Assembly: GCA_029210625.1 (NCBI GenBank)
Contig: JARGFU010000005.1
Coordinates: 1 to 64,000 of the forward strand
Source: Deltaproteobacteria bacterium
Lineage (GTDB): Bacteria > Myxococcota > Myxococcia > SLRQ01
Direction: 5' to 3'
Length of the DNA: 64,000 nt
Shown: one piece after another, positions 35,195 to 44,014 of the stretch
Layout: each line of letters begins with the position of its first letter
How positions within the stretch are numbered: the stretch's first letter is position 1
Position numbers and translations under genes: made by a program
The notes under the pieces: generated by a model
Database searches by the model: none
Told to the model about the DNA's origin: nothing
The model's input: only the letters and a program-made list of their open reading frames with translations

Positions 35195-36373
35195 CTACGC
35201 GCTCGCCAGCTCGCGCACGGCCTGCAGGCAGGCCTCGAGGTCGTCTGCGGTGGTGGTCCAGCCGAGGCTGAAGCGGACCGCCCCCTCGGGGGTGGTGCCC
35301 AGCCGCTCGTGGCAGAGGGGCGCGCAGTGCAGGCCGGTGCGGCAGGCCACCGCGTGATCGACGTCGAGGCGGGTGCCGACCTGCGCCGGATCCATCCCCG
35401 CCAGGAGGAAGGAGAGCAGCGGCACCCGGTCCCGGGTGGAGCCGGCCGTGTCGGGCCCCAGGAGGGTGACGCCCTCGATGGCGTTCAGCCCCTCCCAGAG
35501 CCGCTCGTGGAGGGCCTGCTCCCGGGCGTGGCGGGCGGCGGGCCCGCCCTCGGCCTCCAGGTGAGCGAGGGCCGCGGCGAGGCCGGCGATCCCCAGGAGG
35601 TTGGGTGTGCCCGCCTCCAGGCGGTGGGGGTAGCCCTCGAGGTGGCGCCGGGAGATCGAGTCGGCGCCGGTGCCGCCCACCCGGGAGTGGTGAAGCTCGA
35701 TCCCGGGGGCCACGACCAGCCCGCCCACGCCGGTGGGGCCGAGGAGGGCCTTGTGGCCGGTGAAGGCGAGGAGATCGATCTGCATCGCCTGCACGTCGAT
35801 GGACAGGAGCCCGGCGCTCTGGGCCGCGTCGACCAGCAGGGGCACCCCCGCCTCGCGGCAGAGCGCGCCCACCTCGGCCACCGGCTGGACGGTGCCGAGC
35901 ACGTTGGAGGCGTGGGTGAGGATCACCAGGCGAGTGTCGGGGCGCAGCGCCTCGCGGACGTCGTCGGGGTCGATCAGCCCCTGGCCGCCGAAGTCGATCA
36001 GGGTCACCTCGACGCCGCGCTCGTCGGCGAGGTGGGCGAGGGGGCGCAGCACCGAGTTGTGCTCGAGGCGGGTGGTGATCACGTGACCCCCACCGCCGAG
36101 GCGCCCGGCGATAGCCAGGTTGAGGGCATCGGTGGCGTTGAGGCCGAAGACGATCCGGTCCGGATCGGGCGCGCCGAAGAGGCGGGCGAGGGCGCGGCGG
36201 CAGTCCTGCACCATCGTGTCGGCCACCAGCCCCAGATCGTAGGTGGCGCGGCCGGGCGAGACGCAGGCCCGCAGGCCGAAGTCGTGCATGGCCTCGAGCA
36301 CCCCGGGGAGGGTGGGGAAGCTGGTCGAGGCGTGATCGAGGTAGCGCAGCCCCTCGGCGGGATCGACATCCAT
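35195..36373 (-). CDS. Cysteine desulfurase-family PLP enzyme
   Basis: 392 residues, aminotransferase class V fold. Motifs: N-terminal YLDHASTSFP, cofactor region TTRLEHNS, LVDAAQSAG, and the PLP lysine in AFTGHKALLGPTGVGG. A Cys-containing loop (CRTGLHCAPLCHE) near residue 345 can supply the sulfur-accepting cysteine. It matches the 'cysteine desulfurase family protein' group rather than classical IscS or SufS. It starts 67 bases from the divergent dsrC-like gene, and the two could form a sulfur-transfer pair: PLP enzyme to DsrC. Confidence 0.85.
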   Translation of the reverse strand: MDVDPAEGLRYLDHASTSFPTLPGVLEAMHDFGLRACVSPGRATYDLGLVADTMVQDCRRALARLFGAPDPDRIVFGLNATDALNLAIAGRLGGGGHVITTRLEHNSVLRPLAHLADERGVEVTLIDFGGQGLIDPDDVREALRPDTRLVILTHASNVLGTVQPVAEVGALCREAGVPLLVDAAQSAGLLSIDVQAMQIDLLAFTGHKALLGPTGVGGLVVAPGIELHHSRVGGTGADSISRRHLEGYPHRLEAGTPNLLGIAGLAAALAHLEAEGGPAARHAREQALHERLWEGLNAIEGVTLLGPDTAGSTRDRVPLLSFLLAGMDPAQVGTRLDVDHAVACRTGLHCAPLCHERLGTTPEGAVRFSLGWTTTADDLEACLQAVRELASA

Positions 36374-36440
36374 CGTCTGGCACGCTACCGAGGGGCCTGC
36401 GGGGGGTCAAACACCCCTCGCGGGAGGAGGAGCCCGGAAG

Positions 36441-36758
36441 ATGCCGCAGCTGAAGGTCGGAGAGCGCAGCCTGGAGATCGACGAGAAGGGCTTCCTCCAG
36501 GAGACCGACGCCTGGGACGAGGCGGTGGCCCTGGCCCTGGGGGCCTCGGAGGGGATCACCGCGCTGACGCCCGAGCACCTGAAGGTCGCCCGCTACCTGC
36601 GCGACCACTGGCTCGCGCACGGGGTGGCCCCGATGGTGCGCAAGCTCTGCAAGGAGACCGGCTGCAAGCTCTCCCGGATCTACGAGCTCTTCCCCTCGGG
36701 CCCGGCGATGGGCGCCTGCAAGGTGGCCGGGCTGCCCAACGCCAAGGGCTGCGTTTGA
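36441..36758 (+). CDS. dsrC: DsrC/TusE-family sulfur carrier
   Basis: 105 residues with a GGAGGAG ribosome site. The DsrC fold is clear (LKVGERSLEIDEKGFLQ; YLRDHWLAHGVAPMVRKLCKETGCKLSRIYELFP). The flexible C-terminal arm keeps both redox cysteines, Cys93 (GACKVAG) and the penultimate Cys104, so it is a true DsrC rather than single-Cys TusE. DsrC carries a trisulfide in dissimilatory sulfite reduction, but no dsrAB is seen in the window; other uses include sulfur relay or redox signalling. Confidence 0.93.
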   Translation: MPQLKVGERSLEIDEKGFLQETDAWDEAVALALGASEGITALTPEHLKVARYLRDHWLAHGVAPMVRKLCKETGCKLSRIYELFPSGPAMGACKVAGLPNAKGCV

Positions 36759-36772
36759 GAGAGGACACCTGA

Positions 36773-37510
36773 TTGGGCGACCTGCGCGTTCACCCTCCCG
36801 ACCCCTACCAGGCCATCGCCGAGCTCTACGAGGCGGAGCACGGCCAGCTGGACGCGGACCTCCGCTTCTACGCCCGCGAGGGCGTCAACGGACCGCTGCT
36901 GGTCCTCGGCTGCGGCACCGGGCGGATCGGCCGGACGCTGGGGAGCTGCCGGCGGGTCACCGGGCTCGACGCCTCCGAGGAGATGCTGGCGGTGGCGCGC
37001 CGGCTGGCGCCCGAGGCCCGCTACATCCGCGGCGACATGCGCGACTTCGATCTCGGGCGCTTCGCCGAGATCGTCATCCCCAACGGCGCCTTCAACTTCC
37101 TCACCACCCGGGCCGATCAGCAGCGCTGCCTGGAGTGCTGCCACCGGGCGCTGGCTCAGGGGGCACCGCTGACCATCGACACGCCGCTGCCGGACTTCCG
37201 GCTGCTGGGCACGCCCCACTCCCCGGAGCGGCTAGCCTGGGAGGGGAGGCTCCAGGGCGAGGAGGTCCGGCGCACCCGGGAGGTGCACCGCCACCCCGTG
37301 GCGCAGCGGCTCGAGCTCACCGACCGCTACTACGCGGGCGAGCGCCTGCTCGCCACCGCCGAGCTGCGCCTGCGCCTCCTCTTCCCCGGAGAGGCCGAGT
37401 GGATGCTGGAGGCGGCGGGCTTCACCCTGGAGGCCGTCCACGGCGACTACGCCAAGACTCCCCTGCGGTCCGACAGCCCCCGGCTGCTCATCCGGGCGCT
37501 GCGGCTCTGA
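36773..37510 (+). CDS. Class I SAM-dependent methyltransferase
   Basis: 245 residues from a TTG start 14 bases after dsrC. SAM-binding motif I is LLVLGCGTGRIG (~41-52); motif II region TGLDASEEML; then GDMRDFDLG and the catalytic-side loop IIVPNGAFNFL-like (EIVIPNGAFNFLTT). This is a small-molecule-type methyltransferase (Methyltransf_25 group). Substrate unknown. It is probably co-transcribed with dsrC. Confidence 0.85.
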   Translation: MGDLRVHPPDPYQAIAELYEAEHGQLDADLRFYAREGVNGPLLVLGCGTGRIGRTLGSCRRVTGLDASEEMLAVARRLAPEARYIRGDMRDFDLGRFAEIVIPNGAFNFLTTRADQQRCLECCHRALAQGAPLTIDTPLPDFRLLGTPHSPERLAWEGRLQGEEVRRTREVHRHPVAQRLELTDRYYAGERLLATAELRLRLLFPGEAEWMLEAAGFTLEAVHGDYAKTPLRSDSPRLLIRALRL

Positions 37511-37524
37511 CCGGAGGGCAGGCC

Positions 37525-38184
37525 TCAGCCGAAGATGCGCAGGATGGAGTGGCCCCAGTCCAGGTGGTCCGCGGCCTGCACGGGTTTGATCGAGCGGCCG
37601 GGGTTCACGAGCACCGTCCCCCCGAGCACCTCGACCTGGAAGTCGTGGGAGGGCAGCTGGAGGAAGGAGCGGCGGACGTTCCAGTCGAAGACCTCGCGGG
37701 TGGCCTCCTCGTCCACGCCCTGCAGGACGAAGGACTTCGAGAACTCGCGATCGTCGTCGAAGTCGATGTCCTGACCGCCGAAGGCCTTGCCGAGCAGATC
37801 GAAGAGCGCCTTCTGCCGGCGTACGAAGCAGTGGGGCAGCTTCAGCTTCGGGGAGCGGAAGACGCAGAGGGTCTGCCGGTGGCGCGTCTGGTGCTTCCCG
37901 CCGCCGGTCGTGTACTGGTAGTCGATCAGGTAGGCCTCGGCCGCGCCGTGGCGCCCGACGAGGGCGTAGCGGACCCTCCGGCTGTGGCCCTGCTGGAAGA
38001 CCTTGAAGGAGCCGAAGCGCTCCATGAGCGGGGCCGCGTCCTCCTGGAACTCGAAGCCCAGGTTCCTCGCGGCCAGGAGCCAGCCCTCCCTGCGCTTCTT
38101 CTCGTAGATCCGGGTGGCGACGAGGATCACCACCACGAGGCCGACGCCTGCGCCGACGTAGATCAGAGGCGTGTATTGTTCCAT
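37525..38184 (-). CDS. Single-pass membrane protein of unknown function
   Basis: 219 residues. An N-terminal transmembrane helix (LIYVGAGVGLVVVILVATRIY) is followed by a basic region (KKRREGW) and a cytosolic domain of about 185 residues (ARNLGFEFQED ... YQYTTGGGKHQTRHRQTLCVF). No known family assigned; it resembles generic membrane proteins with a DUF3137-like domain. Convergent with the methyltransferase gene. Confidence 0.7.
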   Translation of the reverse strand: MEQYTPLIYVGAGVGLVVVILVATRIYEKKRREGWLLAARNLGFEFQEDAAPLMERFGSFKVFQQGHSRRVRYALVGRHGAAEAYLIDYQYTTGGGKHQTRHRQTLCVFRSPKLKLPHCFVRRQKALFDLLGKAFGGQDIDFDDDREFSKSFVLQGVDEEATREVFDWNVRRSFLQLPSHDFQVEVLGGTVLVNPGRSIKPVQAADHLDWGHSILRIFG

Positions 38185-38237
38185 GGCGGAGCGAGTCTAC
38201 CGCCTCCCGCCGAACCCCCGCAGCCCGAAAGGCGCCG

Positions 38238-38873
38238 ATGTCCCTCACCGAACTCGTCCTCACCGGCGCCTCCGAGCGGGCCGCCATCCGGTCGCTCCTC
38301 GATGGGATGAACCACGCGGGGCGGGTGCACGCCACCCGCGCGCTGCCCCGGCGCCTGCAGGGCCGCCTCTTCGACCTCCTCGCGGGAGGCGATCCCCTCC
38401 GCGTCGAGGACCTGATGCCCGCGGAGCTGCCGGCCGGTAGCGTCGTGCGCCACCACGGCGTCAACAGCCTGCCCCTCTTCCGGATCTTCCAGAAGCCGAT
38501 GTACCGCAGCGAGGAGGGCGTCGTCGGCGGGCGCAACGTGCAGCCCTGGGCCTGGTTCACCGGGCACGGGTACTTCGTCGTCACCGGCTACCCGGAGGGA
38601 GACCCCGAGCGGGAGGTCCTGATCGACTATACGCAGCTGCCTCCCTCGAGGCCCGAGGGCTGGCCTCCGATCCGCAGCAACGGCCGCCTCTTCAGCCGCT
38701 TCGTCTACCACCGGATGACCGACGTGATGCGCCGGGCCTCGGAGCACGTCACGGTCGGCAAGGCGATCCGCGGCGGCGAGCCCTTCGGCTCCTACTTCAT
38801 CCTCGTGCGCGAGGATCCCGGGAGGGCGCTGGCGGGCGGGGAGCGCCGGGCGCTGCCGCCACCGACCCCCTGA
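38238..38873 (+). CDS. Hypothetical protein
   Basis: 211 residues, no signal peptide and no membrane segment. Central recognisable but unassigned stretches include HHGVNSLPLFRIFQKPMYR and GHGYFVVTGYPEGDPEREVLIDYTQ. Divergent from the single-pass membrane gene with a 53-base gap. No family recognised. Confidence 0.7.
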   Translation: MSLTELVLTGASERAAIRSLLDGMNHAGRVHATRALPRRLQGRLFDLLAGGDPLRVEDLMPAELPAGSVVRHHGVNSLPLFRIFQKPMYRSEEGVVGGRNVQPWAWFTGHGYFVVTGYPEGDPEREVLIDYTQLPPSRPEGWPPIRSNGRLFSRFVYHRMTDVMRRASEHVTVGKAIRGGEPFGSYFILVREDPGRALAGGERRALPPPTP

Positions 38874-38908
38874 GGGCTGGTATCCTCGTCGGTGCGTCCG
38901 GGTTTTCC

Positions 38909-39715
38909 ATGCGTCTCGCTGCCTCCACGAAGATCGTCCTCCTCGCGCTGCTCGTGGCGTCGGCCCCGGGCTGCTACCGGGTCGAGCTCGGCGAGCAGGC
39001 CCGGGGGGAGCTCGAGCGGGTGGTGGTCGTCGTCGGCAACGATCCCGTGCCGACCCAGCTCGAGACGGTTCGCCTCCAGGAGGCCTCGGGAGAGGGGGCG
39101 ACCCGGCCCTGGTGTGTGCACTCGATGGTCCGGGAGGAGCTCCTGCGGGGCCTGGCGGTGACTGGCTGGCAGCTCGAGGCGGTCGGGGAGCACTGGTCCT
39201 TCCCCACTGGAGCGCTCCTGGATGCGGCCTGGCCCGACACGGTCTGCGAGCGCGCGGTGGCCCCACGCGCCGCCGACGCCGTGCTGTGGGCGGTCCCGCA
39301 CACGACGTGGACGGGGCGGACCGCGGGGGGCGAGCTGCAGATCGATCTGGTGGCGCACCTGATCGGATGCCCGGAGCGCGAGCTGCTCTGGCGGGACCGC
39401 GCGGTGGGGCGCGCCACGATCTGGTTCGGCCGGGGGTTGGGGCCCGAGGGCTTCGGCACGACGAGGGCCTACCTGCGGGAGGAAGAGGTGCGCGCGGTGA
39501 TCGCCGAGCGGGTGGGCAGGCTGATGCGCTCCCTCCTGGGGGCCGAGGAGGCAGCGCCGGCCCAGGCGCCCCGGGAGCCCGGCCCGGAGGGGGAGAAGGG
39601 GGAGGTGGAGGTCGCGGGAGAGGCGGCCCACCTGGTGCGGAGGGCACCCCCGATCCTGCCGGAGCTCCCGGAGGTGTCCGTCCGCTCGCCGGGCGTCTTG
39701 GAGCCCGTCGAATGA
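38909..39715 (+). CDS. Putative envelope lipoprotein
   Basis: 268 residues. The N-terminus ends LLVASAPGC, a plausible lipoprotein site. The middle (HSMVREELLRGLAVTGWQLEA ... ELQIDLVAHLIGCPERELLWRDRA) gives an impression of an outer-membrane assembly-type lipoprotein domain (LptE-like) but I cannot assign it. A Glu/Pro-rich C-terminal tail follows. Its stop overlaps the ATG of the TPR lipoprotein gene. Confidence 0.7.
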   Translation: MRLAASTKIVLLALLVASAPGCYRVELGEQARGELERVVVVVGNDPVPTQLETVRLQEASGEGATRPWCVHSMVREELLRGLAVTGWQLEAVGEHWSFPTGALLDAAWPDTVCERAVAPRAADAVLWAVPHTTWTGRTAGGELQIDLVAHLIGCPERELLWRDRAVGRATIWFGRGLGPEGFGTTRAYLREEEVRAVIAERVGRLMRSLLGAEEAAPAQAPREPGPEGEKGEVEVAGEAAHLVRRAPPILPELPEVSVRSPGVLEPVE

Positions 39716-40431
39716 GAACCCCCTTTCGGACGGCAGCGAGGCCGCTCCTCCTCGCGCTCTTCCTGCTCCTGCAGCCGGGCTGCGACTTCCTCGCCGGCCT
39801 GGGGGCGCGAGGGCCCGCGGCCGGGGCCGCGGCCGAGCGGGAGGGGGTGCGCCTCTTCCAGGCCCGCCGCTTCGAGGAGGCGATCCCGCACCTCGAGAAG
39901 GCCCTGGCGGCCACCACCGATCGGGACGGGCAGGTGAACCTCCTCGCCGCCATCGGCAACTGCCACAACGAGCTCGACCGCTACGACGAGGCCCTCGGCT
40001 TCTATCGCCGGGCCCTGGCGCTGGATCCGGAGAGCGCGACGGTCCTGACCAACATCGGGGTCGCCTACCGCCTCAAGGGCGACTACGACGAGGCCGAGCG
40101 GAACTACCTCGCCGCGCTGGCGCTGGAGCCCGACTACGCCGAGCTGCACGCGAGCCTGGGGGCGCTGGCGGTCTTCCGGGAGGACTACGACAAGGCCATC
40201 CGTCACCTGGAGAGGGCGGCGAAGCTCGACGACGGCCTGCCGGTGGTCCACTCGAACCTCGCCATCGCCTACGCCAGCGTCGAGCGCTTCGAGGACGCCG
40301 AGCGGGCCCTGAAGCGCGCGACCGTGCGGGGCTACCACCAGCCCGAGGTGATCAAGGAGCGCATCGAGGCGCTGCGGGCCCTCTCCCGGGAGCCCGCCCG
40401 CCGCATCGATCCGGCGGCCCTCCGCCCCTGA
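39712..40431 (+). CDS. TPR-repeat lipoprotein
   Basis: 239 residues; the ATG overlaps the preceding stop (ATGA). Lipobox LLLQPGC at about residue 24. At least four TPR units are visible (residues 45-215) with the canonical pattern, for example YDEALGFYRRALALDPESATVLTNIG and YDEAERNYLAALALEPDYAE. Outer-membrane or periplasmic assembly scaffolds (BamD- and PilF-like) have this design, but the partner is not known. Confidence 0.85.
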   Translation: MRTPFRTAARPLLLALFLLLQPGCDFLAGLGARGPAAGAAAEREGVRLFQARRFEEAIPHLEKALAATTDRDGQVNLLAAIGNCHNELDRYDEALGFYRRALALDPESATVLTNIGVAYRLKGDYDEAERNYLAALALEPDYAELHASLGALAVFREDYDKAIRHLERAAKLDDGLPVVHSNLAIAYASVERFEDAERALKRATVRGYHQPEVIKERIEALRALSREPARRIDPAALRP

Positions 40432-40459
40432 CTCGAGGCGGAGCGGCCGGGGGCGGGTC

Positions 40460-42145
40460 CTACCCGGCCTGCGCGAGGAGCTCTCGCGCCCGCGCCAGCG
40501 CGGCGTCGATGTTGTCGAAGACCTGCTCCTCGCCGACGTCCTGGAGCAGCCTGCTGCGCTCGAGGACGAGGAGGGGCTGGGCGTGGACCCCGGAGAGGAT
40601 CAGGTGGATCCCGTCCCGCCGGCAGTTCTTCACCACGTCCTCCAGCGCCCGCAAGGCGGTGGCGTCCATCACGTGGACCTCCCGCATCCGGAGGATCAGC
40701 ACGCGGGGCGGCGACTCCACCCGGGCGATGGCCGACTTGAACTTGCTGGCCGCGCCGAAGAAGAAGGGGCCGTAGATCTCGAAGACCTCGACCCCGGGCG
40801 GCACCTCCCGCCGGTCGATGGCGTTGGGGCCCGAGTCCTCCTCGGTGGCGAGGCTCCGGGTGATGAAGCCGGCCTGGCTCAGCCCCGACATGCGCCGCAT
40901 GAAGAGGAAGGCGGCCAGGACGATCCCCACCTGGAGCGCGACGATGAGGTCGACCAGGACCGTCAGCGCGAAGGTGGAGAGCAGCACCAGGATGTCGCTC
41001 CTCGGGCTCCGGAAGAGCCGCACGAAGAGCCGCCACTCGCTCATGTTGTAGGCCACCACCAGCAGGATCCCCGCGAGCACGGGCATGGGGATGAGGGAGG
41101 CCCACTTGCCGAAGAGGAGCATGATCGCGAGGAGGGTGAGGGCGTGGACGATGCCCGCCACCGGGGTGCGGCCGCCGCTCTTGATGTTGGTGGCCGTGCG
41201 CGCGATCGCGCCCGTGGCCGGGATGCCGCCGAAGAGCGCCGAGCCGATGTTGGCCACGCCCTGGGCGACGAGCTCCGCGTCCGGCCGGTGCCGGTGGCCG
41301 GTCATGCCGTCCGCCACCACCGCCGAGAGGAGCGACTCGATGGCGGCGAGGAGCGCGATGGCGATGGCCGGGGAGAAGAGCATCCTCACGGTCTCCCAGT
41401 CGACCCGGGGCAGGTGCGGCACGGGCAGGGCCGTGGGGACGCCCCCGAAGCGGCTGCCGATCGTCTCCACCGGCAGATCGGCCAGCTGGGCGAGCGCCGT
41501 GCAGGCCACGATGGCCACCAGTGAGCCAGGCACCTTGTGGGTCACCCTGGGCCACCCCACCACCAGCAGCACGGTCGCCGCTCCCAGGAGGAGGGCAGAG
41601 GGGTTGGTCGAGCCCAGGTGCTCCGCGTAGGCGGCCACCTTCTCCAGGAAGTCGGCCGGCGGCGCCTCCATGGAGAGCCCCAGCAGATCGCGCACCTGCG
41701 AGGAGGCGATGACCAGCGCGATGCCGGCGGTGAAGCCCACCGTCACCGGGTAGGGGACGAAGTGGATCATCGCCCCCAGGCCCGAGAGGCCGAGCAGCAC
41801 CAGCATCACCCCGGCGAGCAGGGTCGCCACCACCAGGCCGTCGTAGCCGAACTGCTGCACGATGCCGTAGACGATGACGATGAAGGCGCCGGTCGGCCCT
41901 CCGATCTGCACCCGGCTCCCGCCGAGCGCGCTGATCAGGAAGCCCGCGACGACCGCGGTGACGAGCCCCTGCTCGGGCTTCACCCCCGAGGCGATGCCGA
42001 AGGCGATGGCCAGGGGGAGGGCGACCACCCCGACGATGAGCCCGGCGCCGAGGTCGTGGAGGAAGTGCTGGGCTCCGTAGCCCTCGCGGAGGGTGGAGAT
42101 GGATTCGGGAAGGAGGCGAGCGAGGCCTCCGCGTTGGTCAGGCAT
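40460..42145 (-). CDS. SulP-family anion permease with STAS domain
   Basis: 561 residues from the ATG at 42145; a TTG 20 codons earlier is possible. Ten to twelve membrane helices carry SulP signatures (GLIVGVVALPLAIAFGIASG; GGTGAF-like PTGAFIV; GLSGLGAMIHFVPYPVTVGFTAGIALV). A C-terminal STAS domain (residues 440-555: EVFEIYGPFFFGAA...VMDATALRALEDV) follows. Substrate could be sulfate, bicarbonate or molybdate. Its location 70 bases downstream of moeA raises the possibility of oxyanion uptake for cofactor synthesis, but this is not shown. Confidence 0.9.
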   Translation of the reverse strand: MPDQRGGLARLLPESISTLREGYGAQHFLHDLGAGLIVGVVALPLAIAFGIASGVKPEQGLVTAVVAGFLISALGGSRVQIGGPTGAFIVIVYGIVQQFGYDGLVVATLLAGVMLVLLGLSGLGAMIHFVPYPVTVGFTAGIALVIASSQVRDLLGLSMEAPPADFLEKVAAYAEHLGSTNPSALLLGAATVLLVVGWPRVTHKVPGSLVAIVACTALAQLADLPVETIGSRFGGVPTALPVPHLPRVDWETVRMLFSPAIAIALLAAIESLLSAVVADGMTGHRHRPDAELVAQGVANIGSALFGGIPATGAIARTATNIKSGGRTPVAGIVHALTLLAIMLLFGKWASLIPMPVLAGILLVVAYNMSEWRLFVRLFRSPRSDILVLLSTFALTVLVDLIVALQVGIVLAAFLFMRRMSGLSQAGFITRSLATEEDSGPNAIDRREVPPGVEVFEIYGPFFFGAASKFKSAIARVESPPRVLILRMREVHVMDATALRALEDVVKNCRRDGIHLILSGVHAQPLLVLERSRLLQDVGEEQVFDNIDAALARARELLAQAG

Positions 42146-42215
42146 GAGTGCTCGCACCCCGGCGGGAAGGCGCCGGAGACTGCGCCAGTGCCCCGAGGCT
42201 GGCAAGCGGAAACCG

Positions 42216-43424
42216 CTAGCGGAAGGGCAGGAAGCGGACGGGCGCGCCCTCGTCGAGCTGCCCGGGGCCGGGGGGCACGACGAAGAAGCCGTCGGCCTCC
42301 ATCAGGGCGGCGAGGTGGGCCGAGCCGTGGAACTCGACGGGCACCGGGCGGCGGGCCTCGTCGAGGCGGGCGGGGACGTACTCCTGACGGTGGGCCTTCT
42401 TGCGGCGGAAGGGGCGGCCCAGGGGCAGGACGAGCTCCGGCGTGGCGTCGACCTCACCGGAGAGGCGGCGGGCGACGTGGAGCAGGCAGAGCTGGAAGGT
42501 CAGGAAGACCGCCACCGGGTTGCCGGGCAGGCCGATGACCAGGCGGTGGTCGGCGGTGGCGGCGGCAGAGAGGGGGCGGCCCGGCTTGATCTTCACGCCG
42601 CTGAAGAGGAGGCGCAGGCCGAGGTCGGAGAGCGCGCCCTGCACGTGGTCGAAGTCGCCGGTGGAGATGCCCCCGGAGAGGGTGACCAGATCGGCCTCGG
42701 CCAGCCCGGCGCGGATCCCCGCGGCGGTGGCCTCCCGGTCGTCAGGGAGGTGCTCGCTGCGGACCAGCTCCAGGCCGAAGCGGGGAGCCAGGGCCTCCAG
42801 CAGGGGCGTGTTCGTGTCGAGGATCTTCCCGGGGGTCAGGTCGGCGGGATCGCGGACCACCTCGTCGCCGGTGGAGAAGAGGGCGAGGCGCAGGGGCCGC
42901 GCCACCTCGACCTCGGTGACGCCGCTGGCCACCAGGTTCGCCACCTCCAGGGGCCCGAGGCGCCGCCCGGCGGCCAGCACCCGCTCGCCGCGCCGCAGGT
43001 CCTCGCCCCTCGCGCAGATGTTGGTGGAGGAGGAGGGGGCGGGCACCGTGAAGACCACCGCGCCGTCCTCCTCGTGGGCGTGCTCCTGCATCACCACCCG
43101 GGCGGCGCCCGCCGGCACCGGCGCGCCGGTCATGACCTTCACCGTGGTGCCGGGCTCGAGCACCTGCGGGGCGGCGTCCCCCGCCGCGACGCGCCCCAGC
43201 ACGCGGTGGGCGCCGGCCTCGTCCCCGGCGAGGATGGCGTAGCCGTCCATGGCGGACTTGTCGAAGGGGGGCAGGTCGAGGCGGGCGTGCTGCTCGGCCG
43301 CCAGCACGCGCCCGAGGGCCCCGCGGACGGGCAGGGTGAGGGTGGGGAGGCGGTGGTCTCCCAGGGCACCGTCGAGGAGGGCGATCATCTCCTCGAGGGA
43401 GACGTTGGTGGGGGTCGTGCTCAT
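42216..43424 (-). CDS. moeA: Molybdopterin molybdenumtransferase MoeA
   Basis: 402 residues. Motifs: N-terminal LPVRGALGRVLA, PPFDKSAMDGYA, GAPVPAGA, and FSTGDEV...GKILDTNT, SGGISTGDFDHV, GVKIKPGRP, LPGNPVA. MoeA inserts molybdate or tungstate into adenylated molybdopterin. The start overlaps the stop of the ATPase gene (43424-43421), placing moeA at the end of the tungstate-type transporter operon. Together with the W-dependent BamB this suggests the cofactor incorporated is tungsten. Confidence 0.93.
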   Translation of the reverse strand: MSTTPTNVSLEEMIALLDGALGDHRLPTLTLPVRGALGRVLAAEQHARLDLPPFDKSAMDGYAILAGDEAGAHRVLGRVAAGDAAPQVLEPGTTVKVMTGAPVPAGAARVVMQEHAHEEDGAVVFTVPAPSSSTNICARGEDLRRGERVLAAGRRLGPLEVANLVASGVTEVEVARPLRLALFSTGDEVVRDPADLTPGKILDTNTPLLEALAPRFGLELVRSEHLPDDREATAAGIRAGLAEADLVTLSGGISTGDFDHVQGALSDLGLRLLFSGVKIKPGRPLSAAATADHRLVIGLPGNPVAVFLTFQLCLLHVARRLSGEVDATPELVLPLGRPFRRKKAHRQEYVPARLDEARRPVPVEFHGSAHLAALMEADGFFVVPPGPGQLDEGAPVRFLPFR

Positions 43425-44014
43425 CCGGTCTCGTGGATACGGTCGACGAGGCCCGCGGGCAAGGCCGTCGGCGCGGCGGCGATCAGGGTGGTCTCCTCCA
43501 GGCCGGCCAGGGCCTCGAGCACCCGGGCGGCCCCCTCGTCGTCGAGATCGGCGAGGGGCTCGTCGAGGAGGAGCAGGCGGGGCGCCGGCGCCAGGGCCTG
43601 GGCCAGCGCGATGCGCCGCTTCTCCCCGCCGGAGAGCCCCTCCCGCTGCCGGGAGGCCAGGTGCGCCACGCCCAGCCGCTCGAGCCACTCGCGGGCGAGG
43701 CGCTCGGCCTCCCGCCGGCCCAGGCCGCGGGCCCGCAGACCGTAGGTGGCGTTGGCGAGCACCGAGCCCCGGAAGAGGAGGGGCTGCTGGTGGACGTAGA
43801 TCCGCTCGCGCACCGGCAGGTCGATCTCGAGGCGCCCGTTGGCGCTCTCGTCGAGGCCGGCGAGGACCTTCAGGAGGGTGGTCTTCCCGGAGCCGTTGGG
43901 GCCGACCAGGCCCAAACGCTCCCCGGCGCCGACCTCGAGGGCGGGCACCGCGCAGATGGTCTTGCCCTCGCGCTGGACCCTCAGGCCCTCGATCCGGATC
44001 AGCGGCCCGCTCAT
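43421..44014 (-). CDS. Tungstate-type ABC transporter ATPase (TupC-like)
   Basis: 197 residues, a short ABC ATPase. Walker A GPNGSGKTT (~36-44), Q-loop HQQPLL, signature LSGGEKRR, Walker B RLLLLDEPL and D-loop LADLDD are all intact. It lacks the C-terminal regulatory TOBE domain of ModC, as expected for TupC/WtpC-like minimal ATPases. It overlaps the permease stop by 4 bases and moeA by 4 bases. Confidence 0.88.
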   Translation of the reverse strand: MSGPLIRIEGLRVQREGKTICAVPALEVGAGERLGLVGPNGSGKTTLLKVLAGLDESANGRLEIDLPVRERIYVHQQPLLFRGSVLANATYGLRARGLGRREAERLAREWLERLGVAHLASRQREGLSGGEKRRIALAQALAPAPRLLLLDEPLADLDDEGAARVLEALAGLEETTLIAAAPTALPAGLVDRIHETG

